Positions 34,787 through 45,105 are shown, numbered from the stretch's first letter. The stretch: 64,000 bases of DNA from Saccharicrinis sp963665705 (GCA_963665705.1 OY762448.1:2852001-2916000); one strand, 5' to 3'. Program-made: numbers and translations. Notes: generated by a model not told the origin, from the letters alone.

Positions 34787-37774
34787 CTATTTACCTATAG
34801 AAAATCCTGAAATATTAATACCCATTAATAATTCATGATGATTTGCATTAAAATCAAGTAATCTTGAATATCGATAACCTATATTGATAGGAAACAAAAA
34901 TCTAAAAATATGTGTCTCACATAAAAATTCTGCCCCAATAGATTTATATTCATTAGTTACTTTAATTTTTTGAGCATTTGATGCCAGATAATAAGTTAAA
35001 GAACTTCTTGAGTAATCAAAATATAGATTTGTAGTTATTCTTTTTGCATATAATAATCCTGGAATAGATAAATCCGGATTCCACAAAGGAAACATATAAT
35101 TCACTTTTAAAGAATACAGTTCATCATTTGTATAATTAATATATCCCCGAGCATAGTTATAATAATTACCAAAGCGATAAAAATGTAAATATAAATCATC
35201 ACTAGAACTTTCATACCTCTCCCCTTTCCATTTATATTGATATTCATTATCAATTTTAACTGAATGATGTTTTAATAAACCAGGAAAATACATCCTTGTA
35301 CGAAAACCTAATATTTTACCCACATTCACTCCATTAAATGGAGTACTTTGAAAATTCCCCTCTATAATTTGTCCCCATCTGTAATTAACATCTCTTTCTG
35401 AAACCTTTAATAAATTATGCATATAAAGTGAATACTCCAATGTGGAATAGGAGATATCATTTCTATAGTACATCTTAGGTTCACCATCCTGAATATAATT
35501 ATTATTGGATCGAGTAACCGGAACTCCTAAGGTTTCATATCCTGAAAGATGCAATAAATTATAATTTAAAGATGGCTGCAGATACCTGTAAAATTTATCT
35601 TTAGTAAAACTTAAAGGTAAATTTAATCCTACTTCTAATTCTGTTTGATACTGTTTGGGGTTTTTAGAGATGTAAGCTGTATCTGTATCAAAGGCATATA
35701 ATCCATCGCTAATTTTTTCGTCTCCATGCTTCACATCCAATTCAATTATGGGATACCAACCTCTATATTGAAAATTAAAGTGATATTTCTCCTTACTATT
35801 TTGAGAATCGGCATTATATCCAATAGAAGTAATTGCAGTACCCAATAAATTTTGTGAAAATACAGATAGTCCGGAATTTATTGTTTGATCATCGATATTT
35901 ACATTTGCCGGAGCCCAACTATGGAAATTTAACAAATTCTTGATTTTAGAGTATTTACTAACCGAATAATCAGGTATTGTGTCTATTCCAGAAAAGTCAA
36001 CCTTATTTTTTTCCTGTTCACTAATCTTTTGATATAACTTATTTGAATGATTTTCTACTTGATTTAGGGGAATTGATGAAACTTGATCCATTGTTGAATA
36101 AACCAATTGAAATCCATCTGAATTATACCTACTATAAATATAATTATCAGCCTTAGAATCAAAAATCACATCAGTAGAACCAAATTCACTTTGTGTTAAT
36201 TGTCTTATCTGTTTCGTTTCAATATTTACTGAGTAAATTTCTTCTGTACCACTATAACCTGCCGTAAATAAAATAGTGTGCTCATCTTTCCATATTGGTC
36301 TGGATATATCATCTAAAGTAAAATCAGTAACGTCAGTCCATTGACTAGTTAAGGTATTATATGTAACTATTTTTTTCCCATCCTTAGAAACACAAATGCA
36401 TGTGATTTTATCATCATTTTTACTCCACGATGGCGTTAAATAAAAGGACGAATCATCATATTTTAAAACGCGTTCTTCCTCACCTGATTTACGGTTTATA
36501 ACTGATAAAGCATATGAATTCTCCATTAAAGCCTTTACTGCGACTATATATGAACTTTTACTATTTAACGATGGCGAAAAGTAACGAGACTTCTTTGTAA
36601 TAATTTTTAAATTACGTGTATTAATATCGTAACATTTAATTATCGACCAACCTCTGTTTTCCCATCGTTTATCTGCAACAAACTCAGTCCAGCACAATAT
36701 ATTATTACTATATGAAAATGGTTCATCATTTAATGCTCCCGGAACAAATACTGTTTTATAATCCCCAACAGAATCTATTTGTACAAATCGCTCTATTTCT
36801 CCAGGTCCAGATATTTCGGCAATAATATTACCATCTTCATTTAAAGTAGGATATTTAAAACTTAAATATTCATTATTTACAATAGTAATTGGTTTAAATG
36901 GTGTCTTTTTATAGATACTATCCTGTCCAATCCAATTATCATGTAAATCGGACATAATATCATTGTATAATTGTGTCTTATCAATGCGAGATTTTCTTTT
37001 TTTTATTGAAAGAAAAGGATATAAAATCGTTGAATTACTGACTAAATCATAAAATTGTTGATTCCATATACCTAAACCATATTTATCTCGGGCCCCTGCT
37101 ACTAATTGATATCCTAGTTCGTAATAATTCGGTACAAAATCTTTATATGATCCAAAATAGGCCTTATCATAAGAATATATATCTTTTTCCATAACCTGAG
37201 CACGTAACCCTTGCTCAAACCAAGGAGATCGTCCTCTACCAGTATTCGTTAAAGCGGTTTCTGTTACGACTGCGTCTCCTTCTAAAAACCACATAGGCAT
37301 ATATAATCCCAAAATACCTCCAATAGCCTGTTCTCCTAATATATAACTTAAAATTTTTGTAAACCCTTTATTTAATTTATCTATTTGCACTACATGCCTA
37401 AATTCATGAACAGCTAGTTGCTGAAGCCATTCCTGGGCATATATATTCTGGTTTGGTGTTGGAAATAGTTCTATGCGTTTGGGAGCCCAAGTAACAAAAC
37501 CATTCGAATACGTAGTTTCGGGATGAATTAACACACTAATTTTTTTAGGTGTATGATCTAATGATTGACCTCCCCAAAGGTAGATTTCCTCCAATATTTT
37601 AGCCAAATACTGAGCCTTATCGGTATAGTTTTCAGAGAAAACCAACTTAAAATTTTCCGTTTCTATAGTATTCCATTTTAAAGAAGAAGGATCTTCACCA
37701 GAAGTATAATACTGAGATCTGACTGCTTTGGTAACAAATAAAAAAATAAATACAATAATTAGTTTTAACTTCAT
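34787..37774 (-). CDS. secreted gluzincin-like domain plus propeller plus outer-membrane barrel
   Basis: A protein of about 995 residues when started at ATG 37774, which gives a signal peptide MKLKLIIVFIFLFVTKAVRS (a TTG at 37798 is possible). Residues about 30-260 hold a zinc-peptidase motif, QQLAVHEFRHVVQI (HExxH), with a downstream MPMWFLEGDAVVTET, as in peptidase MA-like proteins. Residues about 290-610 show repeated TolB/WD40-like blades (e.g. SSFYLTPSWSKNDDKI). The last ~350 residues are barrel strands with a C-terminal ISGFSIGK. The three-part design would anchor a peptidase and propeller at the outer membrane. Substrate is unknown. Confidence 0.72.
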   Translation of the reverse strand: MKLKLIIVFIFLFVTKAVRSQYYTSGEDPSSLKWNTIETENFKLVFSENYTDKAQYLAKILEEIYLWGGQSLDHTPKKISVLIHPETTYSNGFVTWAPKRIELFPTPNQNIYAQEWLQQLAVHEFRHVVQIDKLNKGFTKILSYILGEQAIGGILGLYMPMWFLEGDAVVTETALTNTGRGRSPWFEQGLRAQVMEKDIYSYDKAYFGSYKDFVPNYYELGYQLVAGARDKYGLGIWNQQFYDLVSNSTILYPFLSIKKRKSRIDKTQLYNDIMSDLHDNWIGQDSIYKKTPFKPITIVNNEYLSFKYPTLNEDGNIIAEISGPGEIERFVQIDSVGDYKTVFVPGALNDEPFSYSNNILCWTEFVADKRWENRGWSIIKCYDINTRNLKIITKKSRYFSPSLNSKSSYIVAVKALMENSYALSVINRKSGEEERVLKYDDSSFYLTPSWSKNDDKITCICVSKDGKKIVTYNTLTSQWTDVTDFTLDDISRPIWKDEHTILFTAGYSGTEEIYSVNIETKQIRQLTQSEFGSTDVIFDSKADNYIYSRYNSDGFQLVYSTMDQVSSIPLNQVENHSNKLYQKISEQEKNKVDFSGIDTIPDYSVSKYSKIKNLLNFHSWAPANVNIDDQTINSGLSVFSQNLLGTAITSIGYNADSQNSKEKYHFNFQYRGWYPIIELDVKHGDEKISDGLYAFDTDTAYISKNPKQYQTELEVGLNLPLSFTKDKFYRYLQPSLNYNLLHLSGYETLGVPVTRSNNNYIQDGEPKMYYRNDISYSTLEYSLYMHNLLKVSERDVNYRWGQIIEGNFQSTPFNGVNVGKILGFRTRMYFPGLLKHHSVKIDNEYQYKWKGERYESSSDDLYLHFYRFGNYYNYARGYINYTNDELYSLKVNYMFPLWNPDLSIPGLLYAKRITTNLYFDYSRSSLTYYLASNAQKIKVTNEYKSIGAEFLCETHIFRFLFPINIGYRYSRLLDFNANHHELLMGINISGFSIGK

Positions 37775-37922
37775 CGATAGGAACATTTTAACAGACAATA
37801 AAAATAGTTTAAATAATTAATGTGACATCATATTATGCATAAGTGACAAAAACTTAAATCAAAAATTGTATTTTTAAACTTTAAAGAAAGATACTTTATT
37901 TGAAATTTTGGCTTATTCACTC

Positions 37923-39608
37923 ATGCATAAAATAATTATATATCAAGTACTTACTCGTCTATTTGGCAATACAAATCGCAATAACATCAAAAATGGCTCT
38001 ATAAAAGAAAACGGATGTGGAAAATTAAATGACTTCACACCTAAAGCTTTAAAAAAAATTAAAGAGCTTGGAATCTCACATATCTGGTATACTGGTATCA
38101 TTGAGCATGCTACTACTACTGATTATTCTGAATACAATATTGACAATGATTACCATGAAGTAGTTAAGGGAAATGCGGGTTCTCCTTATGCAATTAAAGA
38201 TTATTATGATGTTTGTCCGGATTTGGCTGTTAATGTAAATGATAGGGTAGCTGAATTTGATTTACTAGTAAAAAGAACTCACGAAGCTGACCTTAAAGTT
38301 ATTATTGATTTTGTTCCAAATCATTTGGCACGTCATTATATATCTGATAATAAACCTGACGATGTTACTGATTTTGGTAAGGATGATGATACCACTCAAA
38401 AATTCAACATTAATAACAACTTTTATTATTTACCCGGTGAAACATTTGATGGACCTGTTACAGCAAAAAATCATATACACCTTGAAGAAACACCTGCTAA
38501 AGTAACCGGAAATGATTGTATAGCATCTAAACCTGGAATTAATGATTGGTATGAAACAGTAAAACTTAATTATGGTATAAATATTTTTGATGGAAATAAG
38601 CATTTTGAACCAATTCCTGACACATGGAATAAAATGTTGCAGGTTCTACTTTTTTGGGCTAAAAAAGACATTGATGGATTTAGGTGTGACATGGTAGAAA
38701 TGGTTCCTGTTGAATTTTGGCATTGGGCAATACCACTAGTTAAAAAACAATTCCCTAATATTATATTTATTGCAGAAGTTTACAATCCTGATTTATACCG
38801 CCAATATATTACTTATGGTGGATTTGATTTCCTTTATGATAAGGTAGGGATGTACGACACATTAAAATTAATTATACAAGGGCATCAGCAACCATCTGCA
38901 ATAACAAGAGTTTGGGATGTACTTAATGGCATTCACAAACATATGTTATTTTTTCTGGAAAACCATGATGAACAACGTATTGGATCTCCTTTCTTTGCAG
39001 GAGATCCACAGAAAGCTATTCCGGCAATGATTATTTCAGGAACCATATACTCAAATCCTCTGATGATTTATTTTGGTCAGGAATTAGGTGAATCAGGAAT
39101 GGATGAAGAAGGATTTAGTGGTAAAGACGGCAGAACAACTATTTTTGATTATTGGGGTGTTAAGTTATATCAGGATTGGGTTAATAGTTTAACTTTTAAT
39201 GGAGCAAAATTATCTCAAGAAGCTCAGGATCTAAGAAATTGGTATACAAACTTCTTAAATATTACAATTAGTAATGAAACCATTAAGCTAGGCAAGTTTT
39301 ATGATTTAATGTGGGCAAATGAAGATAATGAGCATTTCGATTCCACCAAATTATATGCTTTTCTTAGATACCATAACGACAACATAATACTTGTAGTTGT
39401 TAATTTTAGTGATCAAAAAATTAAATGCAGAATTAAAATCCCACCTCACGCCTTTTTTACTTTGGGAGTTGAGACCACTAAATATTTTAAAGGAACAGAT
39501 TTATTAGGAGGGAAAAATAAAATTAGTTTTCCTAAAGAAGTTGCAATAACTAATGGTCTTGGAGTAAAAATAAAATCTTATTCCGGAAGAATTTATCAAT
39601 TGGAATAG
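37923..39608 (+). CDS. GH13 alpha-amylase family protein
   Basis: A protein of about 561 residues from ATG 37923 (TTG at 37908 is less likely). It has the GH13 (beta/alpha)8 barrel: VIIDFVPNH (region I), DGFRCDMVEMVP with the nucleophile Asp (II), IFIAEVYNP with the acid Glu (III) and FFLENHDEQRIGSP with the transition-state Asp (IV). A C-terminal beta-domain follows (about 470-561). No signal peptide is visible, so it is probably cytoplasmic. The sugar specificity cannot be told, and no other glucan gene is adjacent. Confidence 0.9.
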   Translation: MHKIIIYQVLTRLFGNTNRNNIKNGSIKENGCGKLNDFTPKALKKIKELGISHIWYTGIIEHATTTDYSEYNIDNDYHEVVKGNAGSPYAIKDYYDVCPDLAVNVNDRVAEFDLLVKRTHEADLKVIIDFVPNHLARHYISDNKPDDVTDFGKDDDTTQKFNINNNFYYLPGETFDGPVTAKNHIHLEETPAKVTGNDCIASKPGINDWYETVKLNYGINIFDGNKHFEPIPDTWNKMLQVLLFWAKKDIDGFRCDMVEMVPVEFWHWAIPLVKKQFPNIIFIAEVYNPDLYRQYITYGGFDFLYDKVGMYDTLKLIIQGHQQPSAITRVWDVLNGIHKHMLFFLENHDEQRIGSPFFAGDPQKAIPAMIISGTIYSNPLMIYFGQELGESGMDEEGFSGKDGRTTIFDYWGVKLYQDWVNSLTFNGAKLSQEAQDLRNWYTNFLNITISNETIKLGKFYDLMWANEDNEHFDSTKLYAFLRYHNDNIILVVVNFSDQKIKCRIKIPPHAFFTLGVETTKYFKGTDLLGGKNKISFPKEVAITNGLGVKIKSYSGRIYQLE

Positions 39609-39792
39609 TTCTAGTTTATAAAAACTATTTTTATGATGTACAGATCACTAATATTAATTATAAATCAACAAATTCTACAATTTTTATACATTCTAAATTG
39701 AATATCAACCCATTAATACACTTTCCTTTCAAATCAAAATTGCGTATATTATATAGGCATAATTGTTAATATAAATTTAGGAGGAATTCTTT

Positions 39793-40119
39793 ATGACAAA
39801 AGTTGATTTATCTTTGAATATCAGTTTAGATGATTCTGAATTTATTCAAGTTGGAGAAAATATTTATACAACCCACGAATCACTTAAACGAGAACAACCC
39901 AACATCCATTTTATTGGAACAAAATGTCTTGAAACGCTCAAAAAATTTGAAGGTAAATTAAGCCCTAAAATAATTGAAGAATGGCTACTTCTTTCAAAAG
40001 CATTGGATCAAACTTGTTCCTTTGAGAATAGTTGGGACGATAGTAAGATTATTCAAGAACTAATTCGGGGTGCAGAACATCCTATTTCATGGTTTGCACA
40101 TAATTGTGCCGTAGCCTAA
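39793..40119 (+). CDS. orphan 108-residue protein with strong Shine-Dalgarno
   Basis: I do not recognise this family. The protein is 108 residues, soluble and acidic to neutral, with two Cys-containing stretches (IGTKCLETLKKF and LDQTCSFENSW) and a tail HNCAVA. An exact AGGAGG (39779-39784) lies 8 bases before the ATG, which is rare in this window. A strong terminator follows 18 bp after the stop. Together these features support a real, well-expressed single gene. No neighbour suggests a role. Confidence 0.75.
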   Translation: MTKVDLSLNISLDDSEFIQVGENIYTTHESLKREQPNIHFIGTKCLETLKKFEGKLSPKIIEEWLLLSKALDQTCSFENSWDDSKIIQELIRGAEHPISWFAHNCAVA

Positions 40120-40137
40120 TTGGCACATTTAACAATA

Positions 40138-40171
40138 AAAAAGTCATTGGTTATAAAACCAATGACTTTTT
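40138..40171. terminator. strong bidirectional terminator
   Basis: A perfect 15-bp stem (40138-40152 with 40157-40171) with loop ATAA, ending in five T on either strand. It lies between the convergent orphan gene and the phosphoesterase gene. Confidence 0.9.
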
Positions 40172-40195
40172 ATTATAATTCATACATTATTTCTA

Positions 40196-41482
40196 TTACA
40201 TAGGCTCAGTTCCTACCGGACCTTTACTTAATTGAATGACTGTAATTTCTGGTGGCATACCAATACGAGCAGGCATTCCTAAAAATCCCAGTCCTCGATT
40301 CACATACATAAATTGATTTTTTTTCTGGTATAATCCATCCCACTTTTTAAACTTATATTTTGCAGGACTCCATTTAAATCCTTTCCAATCAATTCCAAAC
40401 TGCATACCATGAGTATGTCCAGATAAAGTTAAATCAAAATTTGTACTATGAACAACTTCAGCATCCCAATGATCAGGATCATGGGTTAATAAAATTTTAA
40501 ATGGAAAGTCCTCAGTACCACTCATTGCTTTTTGCAAATCTCCATATCTAGGAAACGGATCATGTCCCCAATTCTCAACCCCTGTAATAGCAATCTCTTC
40601 GCCACCTTTTTCTATTGAAATTGATTGATCTCTCAATAATTTAAATCCAAATTCTTGATGTGCATTTACTATTCCATCAAAGTTTTGTTGTTTTAGTTCT
40701 GGAGTTTCCCAATCTGTATAATCCCCATAATCATGATTACCCAAAATGGAGAACTTTCCATATTTAGCTTTTAGTTTAGCAAACACCTTATCCCAACCAT
40801 AGGTCTCTTCTTTAAAATTATTAACAAGATCACCGGTGAAAAATATAACATCAGCCTGCTCATTATTAATAATATCAATGATCCCCTCAAGCTTATGGTA
40901 ATTACTAGCAAAAGATCCTAAATGAATATCTGAAATATGGATTATTTTAAACCCATCAAAAACTGATGGTAAATTAGGAAAACTCAGATTCTGATGACGA
41001 GTAAAAAAATTAAATCGTCCTTTATGCATACCAAAAAGTAGAGAAATAAAAGGAGCTGTCGCTAAAATAATCCCGACTTGACTTAAAAACTTTTTACGAG
41101 ATATTTTCGGATATTTAATTGTAGTTTGTTCTTTTGAGTATTTCTTATTTCTCCAAATTTGAGTTATAGAAGATAAAACCATATACATCAAATAATATAA
41201 CAAAAAGAAGGCTTTAGGAAGATATATAAATAAACACAATGCATTTGCAGCCATAAACCACAAATAAAAAGAAGGAGTTGTTGCTTCTCTTATATACTGC
41301 GTCAAAATATAATAGGAAATAATTTCGAAAAGTGGAATTAAACGAAAAAGAATAATTCCAAACCATTTAGTTGTTTTACTTTCAGGATCTTCAACTTCTC
41401 TTTTCCAAACCCAAAAACCAAACAAATCAATTACAACAACAAACAGTGTTATAAATAAAAATGCAATAAAAGTTAGCTTCAT
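40196..41482 (-). CDS. membrane metallophosphoesterase
   Basis: A 428-residue protein. Four hydrophobic helices (about residues 4-24, 40-62, 70-90 and 95-112) lead to a Tat-like sequence SRKKFLSQVGIILATAPF with another helix, then a calcineurin-like domain (about 175-425). Its metal-binding motifs are all present: IIHISDIHLGSF, FFTGDLVNNF, ILGNHDYGD, LTHDPDHWD and LSGHTHGMQFG. It resembles YkuE-like phosphoesterases facing the periplasm. Substrates may be lipid phosphates; this is inference. Confidence 0.9.
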   Translation of the reverse strand: MKLTFIAFLFITLFVVVIDLFGFWVWKREVEDPESKTTKWFGIILFRLIPLFEIISYYILTQYIREATTPSFYLWFMAANALCLFIYLPKAFFLLYYLMYMVLSSITQIWRNKKYSKEQTTIKYPKISRKKFLSQVGIILATAPFISLLFGMHKGRFNFFTRHQNLSFPNLPSVFDGFKIIHISDIHLGSFASNYHKLEGIIDIINNEQADVIFFTGDLVNNFKEETYGWDKVFAKLKAKYGKFSILGNHDYGDYTDWETPELKQQNFDGIVNAHQEFGFKLLRDQSISIEKGGEEIAITGVENWGHDPFPRYGDLQKAMSGTEDFPFKILLTHDPDHWDAEVVHSTNFDLTLSGHTHGMQFGIDWKGFKWSPAKYKFKKWDGLYQKKNQFMYVNRGLGFLGMPARIGMPPEITVIQLSKGPVGTEPM

Positions 41483-41759
41483 ATCAACTTATAATATTAC
41501 CCCACCATCTTTTCAACAGTCGATAGCTTTTATAGTTGTACAATATTACGCAATATAAATTAAAAGGTTTTATTAATAAAGGTTAAAAACGACAATACAA
41601 TCCTCATTAATATCAGTATATCAAATCATTATACTCAGAATATTTAAAACTGCAATTTTTTATAAAAATTATTATCCGACTATTTACATTTTTGAAAAAA
41701 TAATCTTTCTTTGCTCTGTTAAACTATTATTCAAAAATACTTATTTGAAACAAAAAAAG

Positions 41760-42953
41760 ATGGGAAAAGTCTTGATTATCGGTGCTGGAGGTGTTGGCAC
41801 CGTAGTTGCCACTAAAATGGCTGGATTACCTGAAGTTTTTACTGAAATTTTGCTTGCAAGTCGTACTAAAAGCAAATGCGATGATATTGCAGATAAAATT
41901 GGAAATAATCGAATACAAACAGCTCAGGTAAATGCAGATAACGTTCCTGAATTGGTCGAGTTGATCAAGTCTTTTGGTCCTGACATTGTAGTAAACGTTG
42001 CTTTACCTTATCAGGATTTACACATTATGGATGCTTGTCTAGAAACTGGTGTTGCCTATCTGGACACTGCTAATTATGAGCCTTTAGATGAAGCTAAATA
42101 TGAATACAAATGGCAATGGGCTTATCATGACAAATTTAAAAAGGCAGGTATTACTGCAATTTTAGGTTGTGGTTTTGACCCTGGTGTTACAAGTATTTAT
42201 ACAGCTCATGCAGCAAAACATCATTTTGATGAAATTCAGTACTTAGATATTGTTGATTGTAATGGAGGTGATCATGGTAAGGCTTTCGCTACCAACTTTA
42301 ATCCTGAAATTAATATTAGAGAGGTAACTCAAAAAGGTAAATATTGGGAAAATGGAGAGTGGGTTGAAACAGAGCCTCATGAAATACATAAACCCCTTAA
42401 TTACCCAAATATTGGTGATCGTGAATCATATGTAATATACCATGAAGAATTAGAATCTTTAGTAAAGAATTTTCCTACTATTAAAAGAGCACGTTTTTGG
42501 ATGACTTTTGGGCAAGAGTATCTTACTCATTTAAGAGTTATTCAAAACATTGGTATGGCTGGTATTGAGCCTATTATTTATGAAGGAAAAGAAATTGTTC
42601 CAATTCAATTTTTAAAAGCAGTTCTTCCAGACCCAGGTGATCTTGGTGAAAATTACACTGGAGAAACTTCAATAGGATGTAGAATTAAAGGAATAAAAGA
42701 CGGTAAAGAAAAAACATATTACATATATAACAACTGTAGTCATCAGGCTGCTTATGAAGAAACTGGAGCTCAGGGAGTAAGCTACACTACAGGAGTACCA
42801 GCTACTATTGGAGCAATGATGTATTTGCAAAACCAATGGAAGAAGGCTGGAGTATACAATGTTGAAGAATTCAATCCTGATCCTTTTATGGAAAAATTAA
42901 ATCAACTTGGTTTACCCTGGATTGAACAACATGATGTTAATCTAGAATTATAA
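41760..42953 (+). CDS. carboxynorspermidine dehydrogenase
   Basis: A saccharopine-dehydrogenase-family enzyme of about 397 residues from ATG 41760 (a TTG at 41745 adds five). The Rossmann start GKVLIIGAGGVGTVVATKMA is followed by ILGCGFDPGVTSIYTAHAAK, and it ends near GLPWIEQHDVNLEL. It condenses a diamine with aspartate semialdehyde to carboxy-spermidine or carboxy-norspermidine. The partner decarboxylase is the next gene. The 41483-41759 gap upstream holds AT-rich DNA with no clear promoter. Confidence 0.9.
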   Translation: MGKVLIIGAGGVGTVVATKMAGLPEVFTEILLASRTKSKCDDIADKIGNNRIQTAQVNADNVPELVELIKSFGPDIVVNVALPYQDLHIMDACLETGVAYLDTANYEPLDEAKYEYKWQWAYHDKFKKAGITAILGCGFDPGVTSIYTAHAAKHHFDEIQYLDIVDCNGGDHGKAFATNFNPEINIREVTQKGKYWENGEWVETEPHEIHKPLNYPNIGDRESYVIYHEELESLVKNFPTIKRARFWMTFGQEYLTHLRVIQNIGMAGIEPIIYEGKEIVPIQFLKAVLPDPGDLGENYTGETSIGCRIKGIKDGKEKTYYIYNNCSHQAAYEETGAQGVSYTTGVPATIGAMMYLQNQWKKAGVYNVEEFNPDPFMEKLNQLGLPWIEQHDVNLEL

Positions 42954-42985
42954 CAATTTAGAATAAATATTTAATCAAAATACAA

Positions 42986-43010
42986 AGGGTTTCATATATT
43001 ATGAAACCCT
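42986..43010 (+). terminator. hairpin between the two polyamine genes
   Basis: AGGGTTTCAT and ATGAAACCCT are perfect complements around a short AT loop, followed by ATTTAATTTATTT. It lies 33 bp before the second gene of the operon, so it may be a partial terminator or an RNA stability element that lowers expression of the decarboxylase. Confidence 0.55.
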
Positions 43011-43043
43011 ATTTAATTTATTTATAGAGTAAAAACCTTTAAA

Positions 43044-44186
43044 ATGGCAATAGATTTCAAACAAATACCTTCTCCTTGTTATGTTTTACAAGAAGATTTA
43101 CTTAGAAAAAATCTGGAAGTTATTAAATCAGTAAATGATAGAGCTGGTGTTGAAATTATTTTAGCCTTTAAATCATTTGCGATGTGGGGTGCCTTTCCTA
43201 TTATTCGGGAATATATACCAACAGCAACTGCCAGTTCTGTTAATGAAGCCCAGTTAGCTTTTGAAGAAATGGGAAACAAAGCACATACCTATGCCCCAGG
43301 TTATACTGATAATGATTTTGATACTATACTAAAATATAGTACACATATCACCTTTAACTCTCTGAATCAATATAGCAGATTTAAGGAAAAAGTCTTAAAT
43401 TATCCTGAAAAAATATCTATGGGTTTAAGAATCAACCCTGAATATTCTAGTGTTGAAACTGACTTATATAATCCTTGCTCACCAGGAACTCGATTAGGTA
43501 TTGCAGCTGAAGATATGCCTAATGAATTACCAAAACATATTGAAGGTCTACACTTTCATACATTGTGCGAATCGAAATCTTTTGACCTGGAAAATACTTT
43601 AAAAGCTATTGAAGATAAATTTGGAAAATATTTAAATCAAATTAAATGGCTTAATATGGGTGGTGGCCATTTAATGACTCATAAAGATTACGATGTAGAA
43701 CACTTAATAACAATACTTAAAGCATTTAAAAACAAATGGAATCTACATTTAATTTTAGAACCAGGAAGTGCTTTCAATTGGGGTACTGGAGTTTTGGTAA
43801 GTTCTGTTGTAGATATTGTTGAAAACAAAGGAATAAAAACGGCCATATTGGATGTTTCATTTGCAGCACATATGCCAGACTGTCTGGAGATGCCGTATCA
43901 ACCAGCAATTCAAAATGCTCGTTCAAAAGCAATAGAAGACAAATACATCTACCGTATGGGTGGTAATAGTTGCCTTGCAGGAGATTTTGTTGGAAACTAT
44001 TCTTTTGACTGTGAATTAATTATCGGAGATAAAATTATTTTTGAAGATATGATTCATTACACTATGGTTAAAACTACCATGTTTAATGGAGTTAATCATC
44101 CTTCAATAGGTATTTGGAACAATGCAAATGGTTTTAAACTTATTCGTAGTTTTGGTTACACTGACTATAAAAGTAGAATGGGATAA
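43044..44186 (+). CDS. nspC: carboxynorspermidine decarboxylase
   Basis: A 380-residue PLP enzyme of the alanine-racemase-fold III decarboxylases. The PLP lysine is in IILAFKSFAMWG, the glycine-rich phosphate-binding site is LNMGGGHLMTHKDYD, and the active-site region includes GGNSCLAGDFVGNY. It decarboxylates the product of the preceding dehydrogenase to spermidine or norspermidine. The gene is 90 bp downstream and ends 3 bp from the convergent plsC. Confidence 0.93.
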   Translation: MAIDFKQIPSPCYVLQEDLLRKNLEVIKSVNDRAGVEIILAFKSFAMWGAFPIIREYIPTATASSVNEAQLAFEEMGNKAHTYAPGYTDNDFDTILKYSTHITFNSLNQYSRFKEKVLNYPEKISMGLRINPEYSSVETDLYNPCSPGTRLGIAAEDMPNELPKHIEGLHFHTLCESKSFDLENTLKAIEDKFGKYLNQIKWLNMGGGHLMTHKDYDVEHLITILKAFKNKWNLHLILEPGSAFNWGTGVLVSSVVDIVENKGIKTAILDVSFAAHMPDCLEMPYQPAIQNARSKAIEDKYIYRMGGNSCLAGDFVGNYSFDCELIIGDKIIFEDMIHYTMVKTTMFNGVNHPSIGIWNNANGFKLIRSFGYTDYKSRMG

Positions 44187-44189
44187 ACT

Positions 44190-44927
44190 TTAATTATTAC
44201 TAACTTCCGCTTTAATAATATCTTCTAGCTCAACTATAAGTTCCTTAATATCCTTACCATTAGGATCAATAGCAGGAAGTGCAGTATATGTTAAGTTAGT
44301 TCCAAAAGTCAATGGAAAATATCCTTTTTTTGTTAATTCATAATTACCATCTATAGCTAAAGGAATAATTAAAGCTGTTGGTGCTTTTTTAGCAAGAGTA
44401 ACAATCCCCGGAGTTTGAAACCTTCGTATTTTCCCATTTTTACTTCTTGTTCCCTCAGGAAATATACTAGCACAATACTTTTCTGCTTCAATATGCTTAC
44501 CTAGCTTAGCTATTTCCATCATGGCCTGACGCCCATTATTTCTATCAATTAAAGCAGAACCACCTTTTCTTAGATTATAAGAAATTGACGGTATTCCATT
44601 TCCAAGTTCCTTTTTAGACACAAATTTTGGATGATGCTTTCTAAATCCCCATACAATAGGTGGAATATCAAAAGTACTTTGATGATTAGAAACGATAATC
44701 AATGGTCTTCCTTGAGGAAGGTTTTCAAACCCTTTAAATTTAATTCTCGCCCCCACTATTTTTAAACCATATAAAAGCAAATAATTCAATAAGTCAACAG
44801 ATTTTTTTCTTAGTGGATACCCTCCAATTGCTTGAAAAACCACCTGTATTAAATGAAAAATTAAAAGAAGTAATCCAAAGTAGACCCAGTAAAAAGTGGA
44901 AAGTATATAGCTCAAAATTGTAATCAT
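44190..44927 (-). CDS. plsC: 1-acyl-glycerol-3-phosphate acyltransferase
   Basis: A 245-residue membrane-bound acyltransferase that makes phosphatidic acid. It has a hydrophobic N-terminus (about 4-40), the catalytic H(X4)D in IIVSNHQSTFDIPP, the substrate motif SIFPEGTRSKNGKIRRF and the final block ALIIPLAIDGNYE. It converges on nspC with only 3 bp between stop codons, so no terminator fits between them. Confidence 0.92.
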   Translation of the reverse strand: MITILSYILSTFYWVYFGLLLLIFHLIQVVFQAIGGYPLRKKSVDLLNYLLLYGLKIVGARIKFKGFENLPQGRPLIIVSNHQSTFDIPPIVWGFRKHHPKFVSKKELGNGIPSISYNLRKGGSALIDRNNGRQAMMEIAKLGKHIEAEKYCASIFPEGTRSKNGKIRRFQTPGIVTLAKKAPTALIIPLAIDGNYELTKKGYFPLTFGTNLTYTALPAIDPNGKDIKELIVELEDIIKAEVSNN

Positions 44928-45105
44928 TTTTATTTAATCGTGAAAAACATCTAAAAAACAAATAAAAAGGCCAACAAACCCATTTTTTTTGAAATAATTT
45001 CTGCAAAGGAACAATAAATTATGAGATATACTTCATTTTTTTATATCAAAATCATACATTGCCTATGTTTTAGTAATTAGGAGTTTTAATTATTAAATTA
45101 CCTAA

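Noticed and set aside
37923..39608. Starch utilisation locus
   Set aside because: The GH13 gene is alone and lacks a signal peptide; neighbours are unrelated.
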